From: Pontibacter pamirensis
GTDB taxonomy: Bacteria > Bacteroidota > Bacteroidia > Cytophagales > Hymenobacteraceae
Direction of reading: 5' to 3'
DNA length: 64,000 nt
Assembly (NCBI RefSeq): GCF_010015475.1
Contig: NZ_SSNI01000002.1
Span: 286,897-350,896 of the forward strand
Part shown: positions 34,941-44,113 of the stretch, one piece after another
Layout of the letters: each line of letters starts with the position of its first letter
How positions within the stretch are numbered: position 1 is the stretch's first letter
Translations under genes and position numbers: made by a program
The notes under the pieces: generated by a model
What the model was told of the DNA's origin: nothing
The model's database searches: none
Seen by the model: the letters and a program-made list of their open reading frames with translations, nothing else

Positions 34941-35981
34941 TCAGCCCCTGCCCGTTCCGGGTGTTTTGGTAATAACGGTTTTCAGGTGGAGGCGCACTAA
35001 ATCGCCCATGTTCCGGCAACTCAGAAATTCCTTTAATTGATGATGCTCCGCCAGTTCGGTTCGCAACTCCTCAATTTTCTCCGGGGTAGACACTGTATCC
35101 TGCCGCATGCAGTCGATGAGGTCTTTTAGGCGGTATCGGGCAGCCCGCAGGCGGCGGAACATGAGCGTGCGTTCCTCATTCTGGTATTGTATGATAGCTT
35201 CCGGCTTTAACAGCTTTTGCACCAGCGCCACCATGCTGTTATTATCTTTGAAGAACTGTGGCAGGTACATCCTTTTCCGGCCTTCGTAAGACTGCTGGTC
35301 AAAGTCAATGGGCCGCACCCGGTACTGCTCGTCCTCAAAGTCGGGGGTTACGTCAATCACGTAGTTGTACGAGCGCATATCGCCGAGCAGCCGCATAAAG
35401 CAGCGCTCGTTAAACTTCACAAACTCCTTGGCAATCCGCACTTTATTAGATGCTGGCCTGTCCAGGTACTCTTTGATGAACACATCTCCGGGTATACCGG
35501 CGATGTGCTCCTCTATTAGCGTGTCGCCATCTGCCAGGTAATTGATACGGCTTGGCGAGAGAATGTGCTCCAATTCCAGGCCATACACCCGCGACGCATC
35601 GGCGCGCTTTACATAAAAGTAGTCGTAATTGTCGTTCAGGTGGTTCATGACCTGCACCCGGAAAGGGTTGGAGTTGCCAAAGGTGCAGTAATCGATCCGC
35701 GACACGTACACATGCTCCATCACCGACATATCCCCATCCGTCTTCAGTAACGCATAGATCATGGCAAGACCATTTTTCAGTTCCTGCTGCTGATGCTGGT
35801 CGTACACCGCCGATTCCCAAAGTGTGTCCTTTCCTTTTTTATCGAAGTACGGATAAGCATCGGCGTAATGAAGCAAATCCTCATACCGCAAAGGCAGCCT
35901 AGTCTCGCGGTCGTAGTGGTGCAGGTACTTCCGCAAGCGTTTAGAGATGGGGTAGAAAAACTTCTTCCTGGAGATGTACAC
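34941..35981 (-). CDS. Hypothetical protein with kinase-like motifs
   Basis: 346 residues, cytosolic. Two segments look like the catalytic and metal-binding loops of aminoglycoside-phosphotransferase/HipA-like kinases: MRSYNYVIDV (with an N in the catalytic-loop position) and VRPIDFDQQS (DFD). The front half has basic and tyrosine-rich helices (KRLRKYLHHYDRETRLPLRY). No ATP-binding lysine strand can be assigned, so a phosphotransferase role is a guess. Confidence 0.5.
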   Translation of the reverse strand: MYISRKKFFYPISKRLRKYLHHYDRETRLPLRYEDLLHYADAYPYFDKKGKDTLWESAVYDQHQQQELKNGLAMIYALLKTDGDMSVMEHVYVSRIDYCTFGNSNPFRVQVMNHLNDNYDYFYVKRADASRVYGLELEHILSPSRINYLADGDTLIEEHIAGIPGDVFIKEYLDRPASNKVRIAKEFVKFNERCFMRLLGDMRSYNYVIDVTPDFEDEQYRVRPIDFDQQSYEGRKRMYLPQFFKDNNSMVALVQKLLKPEAIIQYQNEERTLMFRRLRAARYRLKDLIDCMRQDTVSTPEKIEELRTELAEHHQLKEFLSCRNMGDLVRLHLKTVITKTPGTGRG

Positions 35982-36367
35982 TTTTTGGGAGAATTAGGAA
36001 TTATAAGTTATGAATTATGAATGTGTGTGCCTGGGCCAACTTAATTAGTAATCTGTCAGCTTAAGCAGCTTTGAAAAGCCACCTGGATGCATCTTCCACG
36101 ATTTCTGATTTTTTACTTCTAATTCATAATTCGTGATGGATGTAAACAGAATTCCGGCTTATTCGGTTTTTAGTCCCAGCGGGACGACCTGTTAATAGCC
36201 TAATAGCGAGAAACTACCGTTAACTCCAGCGGAGCGGCCTATTAATATATCCTCACCAGACCGCTCCGCTGGAGCTAAAGAATAGTGTGACTCTTTTTCT
36301 ATCAACAGGTCGTCCCGCTGGGACTCTAGTGATACGCCTGTTCAAATTTTATTACGAAATGAAGCCA
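35982..36367. other. Intergenic stretch containing a REP-like element
   Basis: Contains the paired REP-like element described separately (36171-36329) and related AT-rich flanking repeats (GAATTATGAATG near 36011 and TAATTCATAATTC near 36120). No gene. Confidence 0.6.
36171..36329. repeat. Nested inverted-repeat element of REP type
   Basis: Outer arms: AGTCCCAGCGGGACGACCTG at 36172-36191 (22-bp arm to 36193) is the exact reverse complement of 36304-36325. Inner arms: CTCCAGCGGAGCGG (36224-36237) with CCGCTCCGCTGGAG (36261-36274). Each arm is itself a hairpin (TCCC-AGC-GGGA and CTCC-AGC-GGAG). The two stems differ by compensating changes (T-A to C-G and C-G to T-A), so RNA or single-strand structure is conserved. 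Similar elements occur in Bacteroidota genomes and in other bacteria are moved by RAYT transposases. Confidence 0.85.
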
Positions 36368-37126
36368 TCAGGCTTCCAGCAGGTTGTTCTGGTTCAGTAT
36401 CTGCAGCACCTCGTTTTTGTAGAATCTGCCAATCGGGATTTCGGATTTGCCTATGTCGACAGCGCTGGCGGAGAAAGCCTGGATTTTATCCAGCGCCACA
36501 ATAAAAGATCGGTGAATGCGTAGAAACTTATCTGTTGGTAGCTTTTCCTCCAGAAAGCTGATTTTCTGGTAAGAGATAATCTCCTTCGCCTCCGTCTTCA
36601 CCCGGATATAATCTTTTAAACTTTCGATGTAAAGAATATCTGACAGCATCACCTTCACCATTTTCTTATCGGCTTTCAGATAGATGAAAGCTTCTTTATA
36701 GTCTGAGGTAGAGTTGGCAGCAACAGCGGGCACAGATACAGGAGGAACGGCTGGGGCAACGGGTACAGGTTGCTCTGCAGCAGACACTTTAGAGACTGCT
36801 TTTAGAAAGCGCTCAAAGGCGATGGGCTTGAGCAGGTAATCCACCACATTCAGCTCAAAGCCCTCGACAGCATAGTCGCGGTAGGCTGTGGTGAAGATGA
36901 CCTTTGGGGGATGCGCGAGGGACTTCAGGAAATCAATGCCGGTGAGCTTTGGCATCTGGATATCCAGGAACATCAGGTCAATGTGCTCATTTTGGAGGCA
37001 ATCGTACGCTTCCACCGCATTGTGGCAGCGGCACACCAGTTCCAGGCTATCCAGGCGTTCGATAAACGTTTCCAGCACATCCAGTGCTAACGGCTCATCA
37101 TCCACAATCATGCATCGTAATTTCAT
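36368..37126 (-). CDS. LytTR-type response regulator
   Basis: 252 residues. Receiver domain (1-120) with VDDEP, phosphoacceptor Asp55 in FLDIQMPKLTG, TTAYRDYAVEGFE and the lysine KPIAFERF. A flexible proline/valine/alanine linker (about 122-145) precedes a LytTR DNA-binding domain (FIYLKADKKMVKVMLSDILY to the C-terminus, with KFLRIHRSFIV). LytTR domains bind direct repeats. It is encoded beside its histidine kinase, so the pair is a two-component system; a candidate site is seen at 38671-38704. Confidence 0.94.
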   Translation of the reverse strand: MKLRCMIVDDEPLALDVLETFIERLDSLELVCRCHNAVEAYDCLQNEHIDLMFLDIQMPKLTGIDFLKSLAHPPKVIFTTAYRDYAVEGFELNVVDYLLKPIAFERFLKAVSKVSAAEQPVPVAPAVPPVSVPAVAANSTSDYKEAFIYLKADKKMVKVMLSDILYIESLKDYIRVKTEAKEIISYQKISFLEEKLPTDKFLRIHRSFIVALDKIQAFSASAVDIGKSEIPIGRFYKNEVLQILNQNNLLEA

Positions 37127-37287
37127 ACTGCTTTTAGTTTTTACAAAGGACTACCTGACGAAAGTCCTCCTGACCAGAGAAACTGGATTAAAGATACAGA
37201 TGTAACGCTCCCACCTTTCAAATAATACAAATTTTTTGAAAACTAAAACCTGAAAGCAAGTTCAGGCTGTCAAGACCTACTCCAGCT

Positions 37288-38415
37288 TTACCTGGCGTTT
37301 ATTTTATCGTTTGCCAGATCCAGCTCGAGGCGTGCCGCATAGCTGTCTGCCTCATTCTCAATCTCCAGTTTATAGTAGCCTTCATAGAGTAACTCGAGGC
37401 GGCGCTGCAGGTTCTTCAAGCCGATGCCGGAGGCCATATCGCGGGGACTTTTGCTGGCGCGGTCACCACACTTACAATTCTCTACCAGCAGCACCAACTT
37501 TTCGTCAGTTACCTTCACATCAATGCGCACCCAGGCATTTTTCGTTTCGGTGCTCACGCCGTGTTTGAATGCATTCTCTACAAAGGGAAGCAGTATCATC
37601 GGTGCAATCTGCTTGCCTGCCACGCTTCCGGACTGGATAAAGCTGACATCAACCCGCTCCCCGTAGCGTATGCGCTCCAGGGAAATATAGTTCTGGATGT
37701 AGTCCAGCTCTTTCTGGAGCGGCACCGTCGCCGCATTGGCATCATACAGCATATAATCCATCAGGCTCGAGAGCTTCAGCACCACCTCCGGCGCATTATC
37801 AGACTTTTTGAGCGTGAGCGAGTACAGGCTGTTGAGTGTATTGAAAAGAAAGTGCGGGTGAATCTGCACCTTGAGGAACTTCAGTTCTGCTTCCAGCTTA
37901 TCCTGGGCCAGGTTTTGTGCTGCCTGCTGGTGGCTGTACCAGTTCTTGAGCAAAGCAATCACCGCCGTAATCGCCACCACGTAATTGATGTTGACTATGT
38001 TCCTGGTAAAACGGTAAAATGTCAGGTTATCTTCTGCGTAAGTGGTAGGGCAAAAAAGAGGGTGAATCAGGAAAGGAATCAGGACGAACTGCATCAGGGC
38101 ACCTATCAACCCCATCAACAATAGCAAATACACAAAAAACTCGAGGTAGCGCTTCTGCAGCAGGTAGCGGGGCATCAGGTAGTACATATTAAAGTATACC
38201 AGTCCCATTTTGAACGGCAGCTCCACCAACTCCACCATAAAGGCGTTGTAGTAATCATCAATATAGCTACCGTACAGCAAGCCAAAGAAAACGACATACA
38301 CGGTCCAGAAAACCAAGTGCAGCAGCAACCGGTTCTGGGTAATGTTCCGCACCTCTGGCAGGCTCAGGGCATTGCCCGCACCCAACGTGCCTGCCGGACT
38401 CAAATTAGCTTCCAT
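37288..38415 (-). CDS. LytS/YehU-type sensor histidine kinase
   Basis: 375 residues. Four hydrophobic segments in the first ~160 residues (LVFWTVYVVFFGLLYG, MYYLMPRYLL, FFVYLLLLMGLIGALMQ, YVVAITAVIALL). Conserved kinase region HPHFLFNTLNSL with His186, then an HATPase-type domain with PMILLPFVENAFKHG and GIGLKNLQRRLELLY. It is the partner of the response regulator downstream (160-bp gap). Signal unknown. Confidence 0.92.
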   Translation of the reverse strand: MEANLSPAGTLGAGNALSLPEVRNITQNRLLLHLVFWTVYVVFFGLLYGSYIDDYYNAFMVELVELPFKMGLVYFNMYYLMPRYLLQKRYLEFFVYLLLLMGLIGALMQFVLIPFLIHPLFCPTTYAEDNLTFYRFTRNIVNINYVVAITAVIALLKNWYSHQQAAQNLAQDKLEAELKFLKVQIHPHFLFNTLNSLYSLTLKKSDNAPEVVLKLSSLMDYMLYDANAATVPLQKELDYIQNYISLERIRYGERVDVSFIQSGSVAGKQIAPMILLPFVENAFKHGVSTETKNAWVRIDVKVTDEKLVLLVENCKCGDRASKSPRDMASGIGLKNLQRRLELLYEGYYKLEIENEADSYAARLELDLANDKINAR

Positions 38416-38722
38416 GTTGTAAATCTACGATTTCTGAGGCTGACTTAAACCTGCTCCCTTTTCTTTTAGACAACTGTCTGTCTTAGTCTCCTCAACAACT
38501 CCTTCTTCACCCTCAACAGCTTCAAGTTCAAAAAGATTACAACAGCATTTTGTGGGCACGAATCACAATACTTGTATCAGGTATCACGAAAATAGTGATA
38601 TGTGTAGATAATTGTGGGTGCCGCACCTCCGGGTAATCAGGGACACCTGTCAGCGGCGGCTGGAACAGCGTTATACTTTCACTTAAAGTTTTATACTTTT
38701 ACTTATCACTTCGCCCGCCCTT
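38416..38722. promoter_or_regulatory. Divergent control region between kinase and sigma-factor operons
   Basis: 306 bp. It carries TATCAC (38582-38587) - 7 nt - GTGATA (38595-38600), an operator-like inverted repeat, and two copies of TTATACTTTyACTT at 38671-38684 and 38691-38704, starts 20 bp apart on one helical face. The spacing fits the direct-repeat binding sites of LytTR regulators. Confidence 0.55.
38671..38704 (+). promoter_or_regulatory. Direct repeats, candidate LytTR-binding site
   Basis: TTATACTTTCACTT and TTATACTTTTACTT, 13 of 14 bases identical, starting 20 bp apart and ending 19 nt before the ATG at 38723. Confidence 0.5.
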
Positions 38723-38761
38723 ATGCCTGACGAACAGGAAGAACTCTAGATTTATGAGGAA

Positions 38762-39271
38762 TTGTTCAGGCGCAATTATCAGCGCCTTTGCCAGCGTGTG
38801 CACCGCATTACCCGCGATGCCGATGCAGCGGAGGACATTGTACAGGATGTTTTCGTGGGCTTCTGGAACAGCGAACAGCGGCCGCATCTTGCAACCCCCG
38901 AAGCCTACCTGTATAGAGCCGCCATCAACAAAGCACTGAACTACGTCAGCAGCCAGAAGCGCAGAACAGAACTAGACGCGCAATACCGGGAAGAGCAGTC
39001 ACTTGCATTGAACAGCACCGAACTGGACGTTCAGCTGCAGGAAACACAGCAGAAAGTACAGCAAGCCATTGAAAAGCTGCCATCCATGTGCCAGAAAGTG
39101 TTCCTGCTCAGCCGGTACGAGGAAATGAGCCATAAGGAAATTGCTGCATTTCTCAGCATCTCCACCAACACCGTGGACAACCACATCAAAAAAGCGCTTT
39201 CCGTGCTGCGCAAAGTACTGCTGAGCCTGCTGCTGGTGCTCTTCAAAATTATTTTAGATTTTTTTCCCTGA
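38762..39271 (+). CDS. ECF sigma factor; reading frame has an in-frame TAG upstream
   Basis: From TTG at 38762 the product is 169 residues: region 2 FRRNYQRLCQRVHRITRDAD and EDIVQDVFVGFWN, and region 4 KLPSMCQKVFLLSRYEEMSH with KEIAAFLSISTNTVDNHIKK, the FecI-like ECF class. However, the same frame continues upstream to ATG 38723 as MPDEQEEL, TAG (38747-38749), IYEELFRRN, which reads like a normal sigma-factor N-terminus interrupted by one amber codon. The gene is therefore likely impaired or relies on a weak restart; see findings. It heads the FecR/receptor operon. Confidence 0.85.
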   Translation: MFRRNYQRLCQRVHRITRDADAAEDIVQDVFVGFWNSEQRPHLATPEAYLYRAAINKALNYVSSQKRRTELDAQYREEQSLALNSTELDVQLQETQQKVQQAIEKLPSMCQKVFLLSRYEEMSHKEIAAFLSISTNTVDNHIKKALSVLRKVLLSLLLVLFKIILDFFP

Positions 39272-39390
39272 TGGCGTAGCGGTCAGGCTGCTTTCACTTG
39301 TCATGTATAAGAACGTCATAAAAAAAACTGGTGCCTTCGGCGAAAGCCTCCAGGCTATTCTCAAACTTAATTCTTTAAACCACGCCTGCC

Positions 39391-40383
39391 ATGGATAGCA
39401 AGTACTGGGACCTTGCCGCCAAACAGCTGCAAGGCAAGGCCTCTCCTGTCGAGCAGGAAGCGCTGCGCCAGTGGCTGGCACAGGACCCAACGCATGCGGA
39501 GCAATTCCAGGCGCAGCAGCGGCTGTGGGACCTGACGCCTCCTGTCGCTCTGATAGAGGTTGACACAGCCTTTGCGTGGCAAAAAGTAAAAGGTCGTTTG
39601 CAGACAGCACCGGAGAAGCCGGAGCCAAAAGTTATCCCAATGTACCGTACGCTGCTGCGTGTAGCGGCTTCGGTGGTTCTGCTGATAGGTCTGACTTGGA
39701 TGATTAAACTTTACTTCTTCCCTTATTACGGCATGCAGGTCGTGAGGTCAGGAAACGGCACCCTTGCAGCTATGCTGCCCGACAGCAGCCAGGTATGGTT
39801 GAACAGAAACAGCCTGCTTGCCTATGATCCTGATTTTGACGGTGACGAGCGCGTGGTAGATTTAGAGGGAGAGGCTTTTTTTGAGGTGCAGCGGAATCCG
39901 CTGAGGCCGTTCCTTGTACAGGCGGAGGCGGCAGACGCCCGTGTGCTGGGCACCTCCTTCAATTTCCGAGCTTACCCGGCGGAGGAAACGGTGATTTTAA
40001 CTGTGGCAACAGGTAAAGTCGCTTTTCGTGCCACTGAAGCCAACGCTGAGGCAATCTTAACACCCGGTTTTGCGGCAGCTTTGAACAGGCAAAGCAATGA
40101 GATAACACAATACGCAATAACAAACCAGAATGCATGGGCGTGGCAGTCGGGCAGGTTGCGATTTGAAGGGCAGCCTTTGGCAGAGGTAGTGCAGGAGCTG
40201 GAGCGCTATTATGGCGTGGGGCTGCAACTGCAGAGCGAAGCACTGGCCAACTGCCGCTTTACCGGCAGCTTTGCGGGTGCAGCCCTGGAGGAGGTGCTGC
40301 AGGTGCTGCAAGTTACCTTGCAGCTGGAATACAGAAAGCAAAACAACAATACCTATACCCTGAGCGGCGAAGGTTGTCAGTAA
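39391..40383 (+). CDS. FecR-family anti-sigma / sigma-regulator protein
   Basis: 330 residues. Cytosolic N-terminus of ~85 residues including HAEQFQAQQRLWDLTPP, one membrane helix (RVAASVVLLIGLTWMIKLYF, about 88-107), a periplasmic FecR domain (LPDSSQVWLNRNSLLAYDP, LEGEAFFEVQRNPLRPF) and a C-terminal DUF4974-like domain (GQPLAEVVQELERYYGVGL). It holds the ECF sigma factor until the receptor transmits a signal through the membrane. Order sigma-FecR-receptor is typical. Confidence 0.94.
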   Translation: MDSKYWDLAAKQLQGKASPVEQEALRQWLAQDPTHAEQFQAQQRLWDLTPPVALIEVDTAFAWQKVKGRLQTAPEKPEPKVIPMYRTLLRVAASVVLLIGLTWMIKLYFFPYYGMQVVRSGNGTLAAMLPDSSQVWLNRNSLLAYDPDFDGDERVVDLEGEAFFEVQRNPLRPFLVQAEAADARVLGTSFNFRAYPAEETVILTVATGKVAFRATEANAEAILTPGFAAALNRQSNEITQYAITNQNAWAWQSGRLRFEGQPLAEVVQELERYYGVGLQLQSEALANCRFTGSFAGAALEEVLQVLQVTLQLEYRKQNNNTYTLSGEGCQ

Positions 40384-40411
40384 CATATATCACCCTGAAA
40401 ACAAACAACAA

Positions 40412-43069
40412 ATGAGCAAACGGTTACTGTGCTTCGGCATTGGTTGGCTGGCTTTTACCTTTACAGTATGGGCTCAAACCTCGCTACTGGACCAAAAGGT
40501 TTCCCTGCATAAAGACAATACAACCCTAAAAGAGGTGCTAGCGGAGCTTACCAGCGCCTACAGCCTTACCTTCTCGTACAGCAACGACCTGGTGCCGCTG
40601 CAGCATAAGGTGAGTGTGCAAGCTGAGCAAAAGCCGCTGCGGCAGGTGCTCGACGAAGTGCTTCGCGGCACCAACACCCGCTACAGCCTTATCGGGAACC
40701 AAATTATCCTAGAACCAAACCGGAAACCAATCAGCAGGAAAGAGAAAGAGCGCTTTACCATGAGCGGGCATGTGCGGGATGCGGCCTCTGGAGAGAATCT
40801 GGCTGGAGCCACCGTATCAAGTGGAACAGCGGGCACCGCCACCAATACCTATGGCTTCTACAGCCTCAGCATTCCTAGTGGTACGACGGTGCAGGTGCGC
40901 TATTTGGGCTACAAGCCGCTGGAGCTGCACATTCCATCTATATCTCAGGACACCACCCTGATTTTGCAGCTGCAGCCGCTCTCAAATGAAATTCAGGAAG
41001 TAAGTGTGGTGGCAGAGAAGGTAACGGATTTGCGGCAGGCTAACCGCCTGACGATGCACGGCAGTGAGGTAAAGCAACTTCCGCGACTCATGGGTGAGGC
41101 CGATGCCATCAAAGTTATCCAGCTGATGCCCGGAGTGCAGGCAGGGCTCGAAGGCTCATCAGATTTAGTTGTGCGCGGCGGAAGCCCGGACCAGAACCTT
41201 ATTCTGCTGGATGGCGTGCCAGTTTATAATGTGTCGCATTTGCTGGGCCTGTTTTCTGTATTTAATCCGGATGCCATCAAAACTGTGGACCTGATTAAAG
41301 GCGGTTTTCCGGCTCCTTATGGTGGCCGCTTGTCATCGGTGGTGGATGTGCAATTGAAGGAAGGCAATACTCAGGAGTTTTCCGGGGAAGGTGCCGTGGG
41401 GCTGATATCGTCGAAACTGCTTTTAGAGGGGCCTATCAAAAACGAGAAAACATCGTTTCTGATAGCGGCGCGGCGCACCTACTTTGACCTGCTGGCGGGA
41501 GCGGTGGCCGCGATGAGCGGCGAAACCATCAGCAATTACAATTTTTACGACCTCAACGCCAAATTAAATCATACCTTCTCCCCCACCGACAGGCTATACC
41601 TGAGCCTGTATGCCGGGCAGGACAAGTTCTCGGACAAGCAGGAATATCAGACTTCAACCCTGGAGGAGGAGGAAAACTTCGACATGCGCTGGGGTAACAG
41701 CACCAGTTCCCTCCGCTGGAACCACGTGTTCGGGCCCCGGCTGTTCAGCAACCTCACCCTTACCCACACCCGCTACGGCTTCAGCCAGCGAAGCGAGGCG
41801 AAACAGCAGGAGAACGAACAAAGTTTGTTTCGCTCTACCGACTACAGCTCCAGCATTAAAGATTGGGGTGCCAAGGCTGATTTTGATTTTCTGCTGAACC
41901 CCAGGCACAGCATCCGGTTCGGGGCCAGCTATACCCACCACCGCTTCAGTCCGGAGTCTGTTACGTTGCAGGCAGACACGCTCACCCTTACCACTGACTC
42001 TTTCTCCAGAATCCGGGCGCAGGAGTTTTATATCTATGCCGAAGACCGCATCCAGTTGAGTGAACGCCTGCAGGCCAATGCAGGGCTGCACTTGTCGGGG
42101 TTTGATGTGAACGGGAAACTCTACTCTTCGCTGCAGCCGCGCCTGGGCCTGGGCTATACCTCGGCTACGGGTATAAGCGTGCGTGCCTCCTACGCCACCA
42201 TGGCCCAGTACCTCCACCTGGTCAGCAACACCTCCACAGGCACTCCCACCGATATCTGGGTGCCCGCCACTGATAAGGTGAAGCCGCAGCGCTCGTGGCA
42301 GGCCACACTGGGCGCGGCTACGGTGCTGGCCCCGCATTGGGAACTAACTTCCGACCTATACTATAAAGAGATGCAGGACGTGGCGGAGTTCAGGGAAGGC
42401 GCGAACTTTATCAACGACTTTCTGAGTGCAGGCCCGGAAGTCAACTTTGCCAATTTTGTATCGCCGCCCTACGAGACGCGCCTCGTGAGTGGCAAAGGCT
42501 GGAGCTATGGTTCCGAATGGATGCTGCGCAAGCGAACTGGCAAAACAACCGGCTGGCTCGGTTATACCCTCGCCTGGTCGTGGCGGCAGCTAGACAGCGT
42601 TAACATCGGGCAGAAGTACCCATATACCTACGACAGCCGCCACAGCATCTCATTAGTTGCTAACCACCAGTTCACTCAAAAACTCAGCATTGGCGGCAGT
42701 TGGCAGTACCACACCGGCTTTGTGACCACACTACCCTCCGCCAGTTACAAATCCTATAACGAAGTGAATTTTCATGCAGGAGCCTCATGGCCCTACATTG
42801 AAAATGTAGATTATCTCGGAGAGCGCAATAACTATCGTATGCCTGCTTACCACCGCCTCGACCTAAGCCTGACGCACACGAAGAAAAAGAAGTGGGGCGA
42901 GCGCAGCTGGAACATCTCTATTTACAACGCCTACAACCGCAAAAATCCTTTCTTCCTGCGGTTAAGCAGGCCGTTGGGCTACAATGCGTCAGGCAGTCCA
43001 ACTCGCGACCTCTACCAGGTCTCCCTGTTCCCGGTGCTGCCTTCGTTCAGCTATGGCTTTAAATTTTAA
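40412..43069 (+). CDS. TonB-dependent receptor with STN signalling domain
   Basis: 885 residues. Signal peptide (LAFTFTVWAQ); STN domain about 25-105 (DNTTLKEVLAELTSAYSLTF), the part that contacts FecR; a carboxypeptidase-regulatory-like beta module about 117-190 (SGHVRDAASGENLAGATV); plug about 205-300 (RVRGGSPDQNLILLDGVPVY-like core, GGFPAPYGGRLSSVVDV); and a beta-barrel to the terminal aromatic F. It is an outer-membrane importer energised by TonB and sends a signal to the FecR/sigma pair. The substrate is unknown; the DUF4249 partner argues against a plain SusC. Confidence 0.94.
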   Translation: MSKRLLCFGIGWLAFTFTVWAQTSLLDQKVSLHKDNTTLKEVLAELTSAYSLTFSYSNDLVPLQHKVSVQAEQKPLRQVLDEVLRGTNTRYSLIGNQIILEPNRKPISRKEKERFTMSGHVRDAASGENLAGATVSSGTAGTATNTYGFYSLSIPSGTTVQVRYLGYKPLELHIPSISQDTTLILQLQPLSNEIQEVSVVAEKVTDLRQANRLTMHGSEVKQLPRLMGEADAIKVIQLMPGVQAGLEGSSDLVVRGGSPDQNLILLDGVPVYNVSHLLGLFSVFNPDAIKTVDLIKGGFPAPYGGRLSSVVDVQLKEGNTQEFSGEGAVGLISSKLLLEGPIKNEKTSFLIAARRTYFDLLAGAVAAMSGETISNYNFYDLNAKLNHTFSPTDRLYLSLYAGQDKFSDKQEYQTSTLEEEENFDMRWGNSTSSLRWNHVFGPRLFSNLTLTHTRYGFSQRSEAKQQENEQSLFRSTDYSSSIKDWGAKADFDFLLNPRHSIRFGASYTHHRFSPESVTLQADTLTLTTDSFSRIRAQEFYIYAEDRIQLSERLQANAGLHLSGFDVNGKLYSSLQPRLGLGYTSATGISVRASYATMAQYLHLVSNTSTGTPTDIWVPATDKVKPQRSWQATLGAATVLAPHWELTSDLYYKEMQDVAEFREGANFINDFLSAGPEVNFANFVSPPYETRLVSGKGWSYGSEWMLRKRTGKTTGWLGYTLAWSWRQLDSVNIGQKYPYTYDSRHSISLVANHQFTQKLSIGGSWQYHTGFVTTLPSASYKSYNEVNFHAGASWPYIENVDYLGERNNYRMPAYHRLDLSLTHTKKKKWGERSWNISIYNAYNRKNPFFLRLSRPLGYNASGSPTRDLYQVSLFPVLPSFSYGFKF

Positions 43070-43072
43070 AAG

Positions 43073-43924
43073 ATGATGAAAGAGATAAATTATATATACT
43101 CTTTAATGCTGAGCCTGCTGCTAAGCAGTTGCGAAACAGTGGTGGAACTGGACCTGCCTGCACACGAGCCGCAGCTGGTTTTAAACGCCGTCATCAACCC
43201 CGACAGTTTATTTACTGTGGATGTCAGCGCCAGCCGGAGCCCTTTCTCCAATGAACCTTTTCAGCAACTTACCGATGCTAAAGTGCAGGTGCACCAGGCA
43301 GGGCAGGTCCTGTTCGACCTGCAGCATATGGGCAACGGCATCTATAAATCAGATACAAAACCACAAGCTTTGCAGCACTATGAGCTGCAGGTGAGTGCGC
43401 CAGGCTTCCCGAGCGCCAGTGCTACCAGTTATATACCTGCCGCGCCTGTCATAACCCATGTTGAAGCCGAAAAGGCACTCTATGACCCTAACTGGGGTAT
43501 ACAGACAATTCTCTCTTTTAAGCTGGATGATGTGGCAGAGCAGGAGAGCTTTTACTATATAGAAGCATACACACCAGACACAAGCTTTTTGAATAATCAG
43601 CCTTACAACAGGTACGTAAGCTTTCGCTTTACCGCACCAATTGAAAGGGAGTTTAGGATGGAGAATCGCCACTTTTTCAGCGACCGGCTTTTTAACGGCC
43701 GACAGTTGCCCCTGACGCTGAACCTGGAGAACAACCCGGAGAAGACCACATACGTGCAGGTGGTGCATATCACGAAAGAATATTACGAGTACGTCCGGAC
43801 GCTGGACAGGCAGGCGGGCAGAGATGATTTCGGGAATTTTCCGACGCAGGTCACTAACAATATCCAGAATGGCTTTGGCCTCTTTGCCGGCTACAATGCT
43901 GTTACGCTGGCAGTGAAGCCGTAA
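43073..43924 (+). CDS. DUF4249 lipoprotein, receptor partner
   Basis: 283 residues. Lipobox LLSSC (cysteine near residue 20), then the DUF4249 start VVELDLPAHEPQLVLNAVIN and DSLFTVDVSASRSP. The rest is beta-rich. DUF4249 proteins are commonly encoded after TonB-dependent receptors with FecR control, where they probably sit on the cell surface next to the receptor, as SusD does. Starts 4 nt after the receptor stop, so they are co-translated. Confidence 0.92.
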   Translation: MMKEINYIYSLMLSLLLSSCETVVELDLPAHEPQLVLNAVINPDSLFTVDVSASRSPFSNEPFQQLTDAKVQVHQAGQVLFDLQHMGNGIYKSDTKPQALQHYELQVSAPGFPSASATSYIPAAPVITHVEAEKALYDPNWGIQTILSFKLDDVAEQESFYYIEAYTPDTSFLNNQPYNRYVSFRFTAPIEREFRMENRHFFSDRLFNGRQLPLTLNLENNPEKTTYVQVVHITKEYYEYVRTLDRQAGRDDFGNFPTQVTNNIQNGFGLFAGYNAVTLAVKP

Positions 43925-44113
43925 TGTTTCACTTTGCTACAGAAAGCAGAAGACATTATAACAAATAATACTATATTCATACCCTGGTGTATAGATGTAT
44001 GAGAAAGGCTATGGTCTGGCATCTTCAAGGTACAATCAGCTACAAAAAAGCAAACTATCAATTATAATCTATAACCTGCATCAAAGCCAAAATCAACTCC
44101 TAAAAAGCCACAC

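Noticed and set aside
41654..42337. Minus-strand open frame in the receptor gene
   Set aside because: Shadow of the TonB-dependent receptor; no independent motifs.
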